Below are positions 15,609-20,266 of a stretch of DNA of 20,266 nt, piece by piece (within the stretch, counting starts at the first letter, position 1; every line of letters starts with the position of its first letter). A program made the position numbers and the translations under genes. The stretch spans positions 1-20,266 of the forward strand of contig JAIRTB010000001.1 in the NCBI GenBank assembly GCA_031255155.1, given 5' to 3'. Below the pieces are notes generated by a model that saw nothing but the letters and a program-made list of their open reading frames with translations, ran no database searches and was not told the DNA's origin. The DNA comes from Rickettsiales bacterium (GTDB taxonomy: Bacteria > Pseudomonadota > Alphaproteobacteria > Rs-D84 > CACZYB01).

Positions 15609-16512
15609 CAAAAAAATGGACCGTCTTTGCCCCGGCGCGCCCAAAATCGCCGCGGCGGTGTCGGGAGGGGCGGATTCGACATGCCTTGCCATCATGCTGA
15701 ACGAATGGGCACGCGCCCGCGGGGCCGAAGCCGCCGCGATTACCGTGGACCACGGATTGCGCCCGGAATCGGCGCGGGAGGCCCTATGGGTGCGCGGCCA
15801 GATGGAAAAGATCAAAATGCGGCACTTTATCCTCTCGCACGACGGGCCCAAGCCGCACAGGAACATAGAGGCCGCGGCCCGCGAATACCGCTATCGCATG
15901 CTTGCGCAATGGTGCGGGGAGAGAGGCTTTCCCTTCCTTGCCGCGGCGCACAACGCGGACGAGCAAGCCGAGACTTTCCTTATGAACATAGCCCGCGGGT
16001 CGGGGGTATACGGCCTTGCCGCCATGCCGCCGAAATCGCGGCTGGGGGACATTTGCCTTGTCCGGCCGATGCTTGACTTTGCCAAGGCGGACATTATCGG
16101 ATTCCTTGGCTCGCGCGGGCAGGAATGGGTCGAGGACCCCATGAACAAGGACGCGCGCTTTTTCCGGGCCAGGGTGCGCGACGCCATGCGGGGGCTTGAA
16201 ATCCCACACACGCGCGTAGCCTTGTGCATAGAGAACATGGCCCGCGCCAGGGACGCCATAGAGCATTACACCCGCGAATTCCTTGGCGAGCCGATCAGTA
16301 TTCCGCGCCTGCGCTCGGTCCCGCTTGAAATAGCTTTCCGCGCCCTTGGCGGCATGCTCGGGGCTCGATACGCGCCACGGCTTAAAAGCATTATCGGGCT
16401 TTACGAGAAAATCGTCTCGCCGGGATTCAAGCGCGCCACCCTGGGCGGATTCGTAATATCCGCTGGGAAGGACGGGGTATTGGCATTCACGCGCGAGGGA
16501 AAGCGGATTTAG
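15592..16512 (+). CDS. tilS: tRNA(Ile)-lysidine synthetase TilS
   Basis: TilS attaches lysine to C34 of the minor tRNA-Ile with CAU anticodon, changing it to read AUA as isoleucine instead of AUG. The 306-aa protein has the PP-loop SGGADS (24-29), the conserved AAHNADEQAETFLMN, RGSGVYGLAAM, and the EDPMNKDARFFRARVR segment. It is short and lacks an obvious long C-terminal TilS extension, as in several alphaproteobacterial forms. No Shine-Dalgarno precedes the ATG at 15592; a -10-like box ends 6 nt upstream. TilS and FtsH genes are often neighbours in one direction, but here they diverge. The enzyme matters here because AUA is very common in several genes of the window. Confidence 0.95.
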   Translation: MQELFNKKMDRLCPGAPKIAAAVSGGADSTCLAIMLNEWARARGAEAAAITVDHGLRPESAREALWVRGQMEKIKMRHFILSHDGPKPHRNIEAAAREYRYRMLAQWCGERGFPFLAAAHNADEQAETFLMNIARGSGVYGLAAMPPKSRLGDICLVRPMLDFAKADIIGFLGSRGQEWVEDPMNKDARFFRARVRDAMRGLEIPHTRVALCIENMARARDAIEHYTREFLGEPISIPRLRSVPLEIAFRALGGMLGARYAPRLKSIIGLYEKIVSPGFKRATLGGFVISAGKDGVLAFTREGKRI

Positions 16513-16595
16513 CACAAGCGCCCTTTCGCAAGGCATTATTCATCTACGGCGATCGACGATGATCGACGGCAGGCGCGGGGGCCCTCGCATTATTG

Positions 16596-16624
16596 TTGAA
16601 AACACCGCTCCGTTAGTATATAAT
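16596..16624 (+). promoter_or_regulatory. Strong promoter of the CorA-type transporter gene
   Basis: TTGAAA (16596-16601) is separated by exactly 17 bp from a perfect TATAAT (16619-16624). The transcript would start near 16631 with a leader of about 36 nt that holds the GGGAGG ribosome binding site. Confidence 0.8.
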
Positions 16625-16666
16625 ACCCGTCAAATCCATATTCATCTTTCCAGCGGGAGGGCCGAA

Positions 16667-17548
16667 ATGCTTGCGAAAACGAAGCTTAAAACATTCGACT
16701 GGCTGAACGTATACAACCTCGACCACGACGACCTTGCCACATTGGACCTTGAATACAAGATCGACAGCGACACGCTTGCCGACATCATGGACGCCGACGA
16801 GCAGCCCAGAATCGAGCAAGAGGACGACTATAAGGTCATCATCGTCCGCTTTCCCGTTGTCGACAAAAAAACGGACGCCGTCTGGCACACAGAGCCGCTT
16901 TCCATCATCTATGCCAAGGGCCGCGTAATCACAATATGCCGCAAAAAATGCGAGGTATTGGACAGGATTCCCACCGCAGCCAAGGAATCCCGCGAATTTC
17001 TTATCCTAAACATAATCTATAAAATCGCGGAGCAATACCTTAAATCCCTCAAAGAGCTGAACAAGCGCGTATTGGCCGCGAAAAGCAGCCTTGAAGAAAA
17101 AATGCGCAAAAGCCAGCTCCTCGCCCTCCTTGAAATCGAAAACAGCTATACCCTTTACGCCGCCGGCATCAAAGGAAACGGCAATGTCCTTGAAAAACTC
17201 GACAAGACCCGCTCTTTCAACAAGGAGAACTGCGACGAGCTTATCGACGAGACAAGAATCGAGCTGAACCAAGCCGCGGCCACCGCCGACGCTTACAGCA
17301 GAATGCTCGTGGCGACGAAAAACACTTTCGAGTCCGTCATCAACATCGATTCCAACACCTACATCAACCGCCTTACCATGTGGAACATCATCCTTATGGT
17401 GCCGACTTTCATCGTCGGGTATTACGGCATGAACACCAAGCTGCCCTATGCGGACGAGGCCGACATGACCCTTGCCTGGTGGGTTTTGGCGGCTTCGGTA
17501 TTCATGGCGGCCGGCTATGGGATTTCCATCGCAGCAAGAAGAGAGTAA
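16667..17548 (+). CDS. corA: CorA-family divalent metal ion (Mg2+/Co2+) transporter
   Basis: A homopentameric inner-membrane channel for Mg2+ and similar ions. The 293-aa protein has the family layout: a cytoplasmic alpha/beta domain, long stalk helices (about residues 120-230), and two C-terminal membrane helices. The first helix ends in the ion-selectivity motif YGMN (Gly-Met-Asn at 254-256) within VGYYGMNTKLPY. The ATG at 16667 has GGGAGG upstream and a strong promoter; the open frame extends upstream to 16559 but begins before the promoter. The protein looks more like the Firmicutes-style CorA group (MWNIILMVPTFIVGYYGMN) than E. coli CorA. Codon use differs sharply from neighbours: Ile is 2 AUA, 22 AUC and 2 AUU by hand count. 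This may reflect horizontal transfer or high expression. Confidence 0.93.
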   Translation: MLAKTKLKTFDWLNVYNLDHDDLATLDLEYKIDSDTLADIMDADEQPRIEQEDDYKVIIVRFPVVDKKTDAVWHTEPLSIIYAKGRVITICRKKCEVLDRIPTAAKESREFLILNIIYKIAEQYLKSLKELNKRVLAAKSSLEEKMRKSQLLALLEIENSYTLYAAGIKGNGNVLEKLDKTRSFNKENCDELIDETRIELNQAAATADAYSRMLVATKNTFESVINIDSNTYINRLTMWNIILMVPTFIVGYYGMNTKLPYADEADMTLAWWVLAASVFMAAGYGISIAARRE

Positions 17549-17668
17549 GAGGGCCTTTTTCCCTCTCTCTCGGCGCGCGCCGCAATGCCGGGGCGCTCTA
17601 CAAGACAGGGCCGTCAAGCGCGCAAAGAAGCGTAAAGATCTGATTGCCAAGCTTATAAAACGCATATA

Positions 17669-17703
17669 AAAAATCCCGCGCCATATGCGGCCGCGGGATT
17701 TTT
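17669..17703. terminator. Bidirectional intrinsic terminator between corA and the Cys-rich gene
   Basis: A perfect 12-bp stem, AAAAATCCCGCG (17669-17680) with CGCGGGATTTTT (17692-17703), encloses an 11-nt loop. The A/T ends supply a T-run in either direction. It lies 27 bp past the stop of the minus-strand gene and 120 bp past corA. A second perfect hairpin (AGCCCGG-atag-CCGGGCT, 17706-17723) sits next to it. Confidence 0.8.
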
Positions 17704-17730
17704 ACAGCCCGGATAGCCGGGCTTTGGAGA

Positions 17731-17991
17731 TTATTTCGCTTTCGCGGCTTTGGCCGCGGGGCATTCCGCCTTGGGATGCTCGCCCTTGTGGTGGCGCCTG
17801 CCGTGCTTGCAGCATACAGCGCAGCATATCGCGGCGCCGATAAGCATGAACACGACCGCCTTGAACACCTGGCGCGCACGGCCACAGCAACATCCGCAGC
17901 CGCAACGGCACGCGGCATTGTCTCCCGAATCGGCCCGAACGGCCGCCGCGGCCTTGACCGGATGGTTTTTCTTTGTTTTCTTGGCAACCAT
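17731..17991 (-). CDS. Small Cys-rich, Lys/His-rich single-pass membrane protein of unknown function
   Basis: An 86-aa protein not assigned to any family. The N-terminus is basic (VAKKTKKNHPVKAAAAV). A cysteine cluster ACRCGCGCCCG lies near residues 27-37. A hydrophobic segment, VFKAVVFMLIGAAICCAVCC (about 42-61), would cross the membrane and itself holds four cysteines. The tail has a KHGRRHHKGEH stretch and ends in AAKAAKAK. The Cys and His groups on both sides of the membrane suggest metal or redox chemistry, but this is only inference. The ATG at 17989-17991 has a strong AAGGAG about 8 nt upstream, which supports a real gene. It converges with corA across a bidirectional terminator and diverges from ruvX. 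Low-complexity composition means the similarity to anything may be weak. Confidence 0.7.
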   Translation of the reverse strand: MVAKKTKKNHPVKAAAAVRADSGDNAACRCGCGCCCGRARQVFKAVVFMLIGAAICCAVCCKHGRRHHKGEHPKAECPAAKAAKAK

Positions 17992-18009
17992 TTTTTTCTC
18001 CTTTTTGGT

Positions 18010-18040
18010 TTTATGCTTTACTTTTTCCCAGCATTGACAA
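18010..18040 (-). promoter_or_regulatory. Weak candidate promoter for the Cys-rich gene
   Basis: On the minus strand TTGTCA (18035-18040) and CATAAA (18010-18015) are 19 bp apart, longer than ideal. The region overlaps the candidate ruvX promoter, so only one reading may be correct. Confidence 0.3.
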
Positions 18041-18046
18041 TATCAT
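18017..18046 (+). promoter_or_regulatory. Candidate promoter of ruvX
   Basis: TTTACT (18017-18022) is followed after 18 bp by TATCAT (18041-18046), then exactly 7 nt, then the ruvX ATG at 18054. No Shine-Dalgarno is present, so the mRNA may be leaderless. The nearby TTGACA (18034-18039) is too close to the ATG to be the -35 box. Confidence 0.4.
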
Positions 18047-18053
18047 ATATCTT

Positions 18054-18458
18054 ATGAATGCCATTGTAAAGCGTTTTCTTGGCCTGGACCCCGGGTCGCG
18101 CCGCATAGGGGTCGCCATAAGCGATTGGGACGCGAGGATCGCCCTGCCTTTGCGCGTCGTCTCTTCGGTCCGGGAGGCGAACTTGATCATCGCCGCGGAG
18201 GGCATAGGCACGGCGGTCGTCGGCCTGCCCCTTGAAATGAACGGCCGCGAGGGGGCGGCGGCAATGGCGGCAAGGGCTTTTGCCTCTTCGCTGACCGCCG
18301 AGCGCGTCGAATTTTGGGACGAAAGGCTATCGTCGGCCATGGTCGAAAAGTCTTTTATCCGCGAAGCCGACATGAGCCGCGCCAAGCGCTCCCGGATTTT
18401 GGACGCCGCCGCCGCCGCGGCTATATTGCAGGGGTTCTTGGACGCTAGGAACTCTTGA
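18054..18458 (+). CDS. ruvX: Holliday junction resolvase-like protein RuvX (YqgF)
   Basis: A 134-aa RNase H-fold protein, known as putative Holliday junction resolvase or as a factor in 16S rRNA 5' processing. Motifs are FLGLDPGSRRIGVAISD (catalytic Asp12), VVGLPLEMNGREG, FWDERLSS (Asp89/Glu90) and ILDAAAAAAILQGFLD (Asp117). Length is typical. The ATG at 18054 follows a -10-like TATCAT by 7 nt and has no Shine-Dalgarno; the open frame extends upstream but overlaps the promoter and the divergent gene. In many alphaproteobacteria ruvX sits near gatC, but here it is far from gatAB. Repeat module beta starts 7 bp after its stop. Confidence 0.92.
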   Translation: MNAIVKRFLGLDPGSRRIGVAISDWDARIALPLRVVSSVREANLIIAAEGIGTAVVGLPLEMNGREGAAAMAARAFASSLTAERVEFWDERLSSAMVEKSFIREADMSRAKRSRILDAAAAAAILQGFLDARNS

Positions 18459-18464
18459 ATTATC

Positions 18465-18516
18465 AATCAAAAGTTGCTCCTTGGCGAGCGGGGCTCGCCT
18501 GCGGGTACTTTTGAGT
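18465..18516. repeat. Repeat module beta, copy B: 52-nt nested palindrome
   Basis: The outer arms AATCAAAAGT (18465-18474) and ACTTTTGAGT (18507-18516) enclose GGCGAGC (18483-18489) and GCTCGCC (18493-18499). It matches 1951-2002 at 48 of 52 positions. It begins 7 bp after ruvX. Confidence 0.85.
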
Positions 18517-18529
18517 GTGAAAATTATGA

Positions 18530-18564
18530 GTAAAAATCCGCCGCGCGTGTCGCCGGATTTTTAC
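18530..18564 (+). terminator. Hairpin after ruvX, probable terminator and part of the repeat cluster
   Basis: GTAAAAATCCG (18530-18540) pairs perfectly with CGGATTTTTAC (18554-18564) around loop CCGCGCGTGTCGC. This loop is identical to that of the hairpin at 1898-1932. The A/T arms give a T-run on either strand, so it could act in both directions. Confidence 0.65.
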
Positions 18565-18577
18565 AGTTATTGATTAC

Positions 18578-18622
18578 CAAAAATTGCCTTGCAATTTTTC
18601 GGTGGGGAAGTCGAGAAAATTT
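18578..18622 (+). repeat. Repeat module alpha, copy B (truncated)
   Basis: The segment 18587-18622 is identical over 36 nt to 1870-1905. Upstream bases add a small hairpin AAAAATTGC-CTT-GCAATTTTT (about 18580-18600). The copy stops before the GC-rich hairpin present in copy A1; its order relative to module beta is also reversed. Confidence 0.85.
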
Positions 18623-18676
18623 TCGCTTCTTCTCTTTTGTTGTTTATTGTTATGCGGGAGAAATTCGATAATAAAA

Positions 18677-18704
18677 AGACGGGCGAAATTTTTTCCGCCC
18701 GTCT
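18677..18704 (-). terminator. Intrinsic terminator of the LysM gene
   Basis: Read on the minus strand, AGACGGGCG pairs with CGCCCGTCT (18696-18704 with 18677-18685) around a 10-nt loop and is followed at once by TTTTATTATCG. It lies 32 bp past the UAA at 18737-18739, a normal distance, but 182 bp past the UAG at 18887-18889. Confidence 0.8.
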
Positions 18705-18736
18705 ATATAGTTTTTGCCGCTTGTCGAGCCGGGTTT

Positions 18737-18886
18737 TTACCGCCTCTCGCCAGCGGGCATTCGCGCCGCGCGAGGCGGCCGGGCCTTGGCTTTTTTCTCC
18801 TCGTAAAACCTGGAATCTTTTTTCGGCAAGGTCAAGATATCGCGGTTGTAATAGATTTTATCCGGGTCGGCTATCTGGGACCTATT
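18737..18886 (-). pseudogene. In-frame continuation of the LysM gene beyond UAG
   Basis: After the UAG at 18887-18889 the same frame runs 49 more codons to UAA at 18737-18739. It encodes NRSQIADPDKIYYNRDILTL, the missing second half of a LysM domain, then a basic tail KKDSRFYEEKKAKARPPRAA and a few more residues. The join reads IFE-stop-NRSQI, where LysM domains usually have I-x-E-A-N-R. Either the gene has a recent nonsense change, or UAG is read through, or the base call is wrong. A pure coincidence is very unlikely. Confidence 0.8.
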
Positions 18887-19855
18887 CTATTCGAAAATCA
18901 CAACATAAACCGCCCCGCGCCCGTATTCTTTCAGCGCCAGCGTCCACAGGCTATCGCCTTTCCTTACCATGAACGCGCTTGCCTCGGAGGAATCGAGAAA
19001 GTGCGGCGCGAACCGGTATTGGACCCGGCGGACGACCTTTTTGCCCCGCACCATGTCGACGCGGATTTTATAGAGCCTTTCGTTTTCAAGCCTTATATCC
19101 TTATCCACCGTCCAATTGCCGCCGTCGTCGACCGAGGCTTCGGCGAAAAGATCCCGCCCGATATAGAGCCTTATCCCCAAGCCTTTGTCCCCGCGGCCGG
19201 ACGCCTTGAACCCGCCGTCCTCAGAGTAATCTATCTTTTCCAGCCTTAGCGAGCCGATGTCGTCCCCTTTGGGCGCCTTTATTATCCTTGAATCCTTTTT
19301 GCCGCCGACGACGGCCCCGACCTCTTCTTCTTTATTTTCGCTTACCCGCAGGAGCGCGCTTTGGCGCGAGCGGATCCTGGCCCCGTCTTTGCCGACCGTA
19401 TAAAGCGTAAGCCTGCGGTCCCCGACCGGCAGCGCCTTTTTCGGCAGGAACACCCATTGCCCATTCTCGTCCGCGGTTTCGGTTCCAAGCTCGACCCCGT
19501 TGTCAAGGACATGGACCTGCGCACGCGGCGCAGCCCGGCCCGAGACCACAACCTCGCCCTTTTCCATGCGCACGATATCAAAGCTCGGGGCTATCTCGCC
19601 GGAGGCATCGGCCGGAGCGGCGGAAGGGGCCGCGGGGGCGATGGTTATCTCGTCCCTGGCCTCGGGCCTTGCGAACGAGAGGGCGACGCCCACTATCGCG
19701 CCCAACAGCACAACGCAGCCGACAGCTATCGCTATATTCTTTTTCTTGGCGAATCGGCCCAGGCGGTCCCGACGGATCGGATCTTGGAGCCGCGCCGGAG
19801 ATGACGACTGAGCCCGCTCTTGCGCGGCGTTAAACGAAGGTTCTTTCTTGTCCAT
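18887..19855 (-). CDS. Inner-membrane Ig-like/LysM peptidoglycan-binding protein, interrupted by UAG in the LysM domain
   Basis: The frame from ATG 19853-19855 to UAG encodes 322 aa. A hydrophilic N-terminus (MDKKEPSFNAAQERAQ) precedes one membrane helix (about 40-61, IAIAVGCVVLLGAIVGVALSF). Next comes a bacterial Ig-like domain with EVVVSGRAAPRAQVHVLDNG and DENGQWVFLP, then a second beta-rich repeat (FKASGRGDKGLGIRLYIGRD, then VDDGGNWTVDKD). The first half of a LysM domain follows (FMVRKGDSLWTLALKEYG, then VYVVIFE). Such proteins probably anchor in the inner membrane and bind peptidoglycan through LysM; as written, the domain is cut in half. A TTG further up (19897) extends the frame but falls inside the promoter, so the ATG with GGGG upstream is preferred. 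The second half of the domain continues in frame past the UAG. Confidence 0.85.
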   Translation of the reverse strand: MDKKEPSFNAAQERAQSSSPARLQDPIRRDRLGRFAKKKNIAIAVGCVVLLGAIVGVALSFARPEARDEITIAPAAPSAAPADASGEIAPSFDIVRMEKGEVVVSGRAAPRAQVHVLDNGVELGTETADENGQWVFLPKKALPVGDRRLTLYTVGKDGARIRSRQSALLRVSENKEEEVGAVVGGKKDSRIIKAPKGDDIGSLRLEKIDYSEDGGFKASGRGDKGLGIRLYIGRDLFAEASVDDGGNWTVDKDIRLENERLYKIRVDMVRGKKVVRRVQYRFAPHFLDSSEASAFMVRKGDSLWTLALKEYGRGAVYVVIFE

Positions 19856-19896
19856 TTCAATTTCCCCTTTTTGGTTTCGGATTTTGGGTTGAGACA

Positions 19897-19925
19897 AAAA
19901 TAATCCCGTTTCGCCTTGTTGTCAA
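19897..19925 (-). promoter_or_regulatory. Promoter of the LysM gene
   Basis: On the minus strand a perfect TTGACA (19920-19925) is followed after 17 bp by TATTTT (19897-19902). The start point near 19890 gives a leader of about 35 nt before the ATG at 19855. Confidence 0.6.
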
Positions 19926-19986
19926 TAGTTTTGTCGAAATAAAACTTTACATCGCCGCGCGGGGCCCTGCGGCGGCGGGTTTGCCT

Positions 19987-20107
19987 CGGTTGGGAGAGAG
20001 GAGCGGAGGTGGCGGTTGGGACGAGGAGCGGATGCGGCTGGGACGAGGAGAGGCGGCGGCGGTTGGGAGAGAGTGGCTGCGGCGGCTGGGACGAGGAGAG
20101 GAGCGAG
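19987..20107 (+). repeat. Five imperfect G-rich tandem units of 22-26 nt
   Basis: Units start at 19987, 20013, 20035, 20060 and 20083, each beginning CGGTTGGGA or CGGCTGGGA and most continuing CGAGGAG or GAGAG. The plus strand is almost entirely G, A and T here, so the array is strongly strand-asymmetric and rich in GG and GGG runs. Confidence 0.7.
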
Positions 20108-20128
20108 AACTTATCGGCGGACAGCGCT

Positions 20129-20193
20129 TTGGCTATGACTATGGCTGCGGCTACGGCTACGACCACTTGGCTATGACTACGGCTGCGGTTACG
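20129..20193 (+). repeat. 27-nt direct repeat, two copies 38 bp apart
   Basis: TTGGCTATGACTATGGCTGC and seven further bases at 20129-20155 recur at 20167-20193 with two differences. A shorter GGCTACG doublet lies between them. No coding function is evident. Confidence 0.7.
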
Positions 20194-20266
20194 ACAGCGA
20201 TTCCGTCCGCGGCCGGGGCGTTTTTACGGGATTGTTTTTTTAGGAGGCTTTGCCTGTTGCCTTGCG

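Larger units (their letters stand above)
19926..20266. other. Right-edge stretch without a supported gene
   Basis: About 340 bp holding a G-rich tandem repeat array (19987-20107) and a separate 27-nt direct repeat (20129-20193). A plus-strand frame from ATG 20032 stays open to the edge but its peptide is just the repeats in translation. An AGGAGG at 20242-20247 on the plus strand might be the ribosome binding site of a gene beginning near or past the edge. Confidence 0.5.

Noticed and set aside
17546..17571. GAGGG-CCTTTTT-CCCTC hairpin at the corA stop as terminator
   Set aside because: The T-run is in the loop and no T-run follows the stem; the hairpin at 17669-17703 is a much better terminator.
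17584..17669. Basic peptide frame ending AVKRAKKRKDLIAKLIKRI just before the terminator
   Set aside because: No ATG, GTG or TTG start exists in this frame between the corA stop and the peptide, so it cannot be initiated as a separate gene.
18587..18622. The identical 36-nt repeat as phage attachment sites flanking a mobile island
   Set aside because: The 16.7 kb between the copies is housekeeping genes with no integrase, and the copies sit within differently ordered repeat modules.
19732..20166. Minus-strand open frame of 144 codons
   Set aside because: It overlaps the start of the LysM gene in another frame, covers its promoter, and consists of Ser/Pro/Arg low complexity from the repeats.
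20032..20266. Plus-strand open frame from ATG 20032 running off the right edge, with GYDYGCGYGYD
   Set aside because: The peptide is a translation of the tandem repeats, there is no ribosome binding site and no recognised domain; the DNA is better described as repeats.

Overview
The window is a GC-rich bacterial chromosome segment made mostly of housekeeping genes. An alphaproteobacterial or similar Gram-negative origin is an inference. It rests on a GatCAB-type amidotransferase, an FtsH next to TilS, an LptM/YifL-like lipoprotein, a tiny lipoprotein with an NPLVVPPD motif, an Ig-plus-LysM inner-membrane protein, and a tRNA-His with encoded CCA. No phage, CRISPR, transposase or rRNA was seen.

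Layout. At 1-238 (minus) lies the N-terminus of DnaB. At 471-1765 (plus) a lipoprotein and glutamate racemase (murI) form a pair. They are followed by a 430-bp non-coding stretch of palindromic repeats and then tRNA-His (2197-2274). SecD (2492-4030) stands without SecF, followed by gatA-gatB and a small HNH nuclease gene (4161-7521). From 15573 down to 7606 (minus) runs a compact six-gene series: ftsH, an MsbA-type ABC exporter, an LptM-like lipoprotein, an AI-2E-family permease, a 41-aa lipoprotein and mutS. Most of its junctions are overlapping stop/start codons. tilS diverges from ftsH with only 18 bp between the two start codons. A CorA-type transporter, a convergent Cys-rich membrane protein, ruvX, a second repeat cluster and a LysM protein fill 16667-19855. 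The last ~340 bp are G-rich and tandem repeats with no convincing gene.

How the genes work together. Protein quality control and secretion (FtsH, SecD), envelope construction (MurI, the exporter, LptM-like, LysM protein, lipoproteins), translation (GatAB, tRNA-His, TilS) and DNA maintenance (DnaB, MutS, RuvX, HNH) dominate. Two of the lipoprotein genes are only 41 and 51 codons long and easily missed.

Points most worth a second look: (1) a UAG codon interrupts the LysM domain of the 18.7-19.9 kb gene, while the rest of the domain continues in frame to a UAA just before a terminator; (2) a two-module palindromic repeat family sits downstream of murI and ruvX, with one 36-nt segment identical 16.7 kb apart; (3) the 18-bp tilS/ftsH gap carries a near-palindromic -10 that reads as a promoter both ways, apparently giving leaderless mRNAs, and two other operon heads look leaderless too; (4) AUA is the main isoleucine codon in murI and gatB despite high GC, whereas corA almost never uses it.
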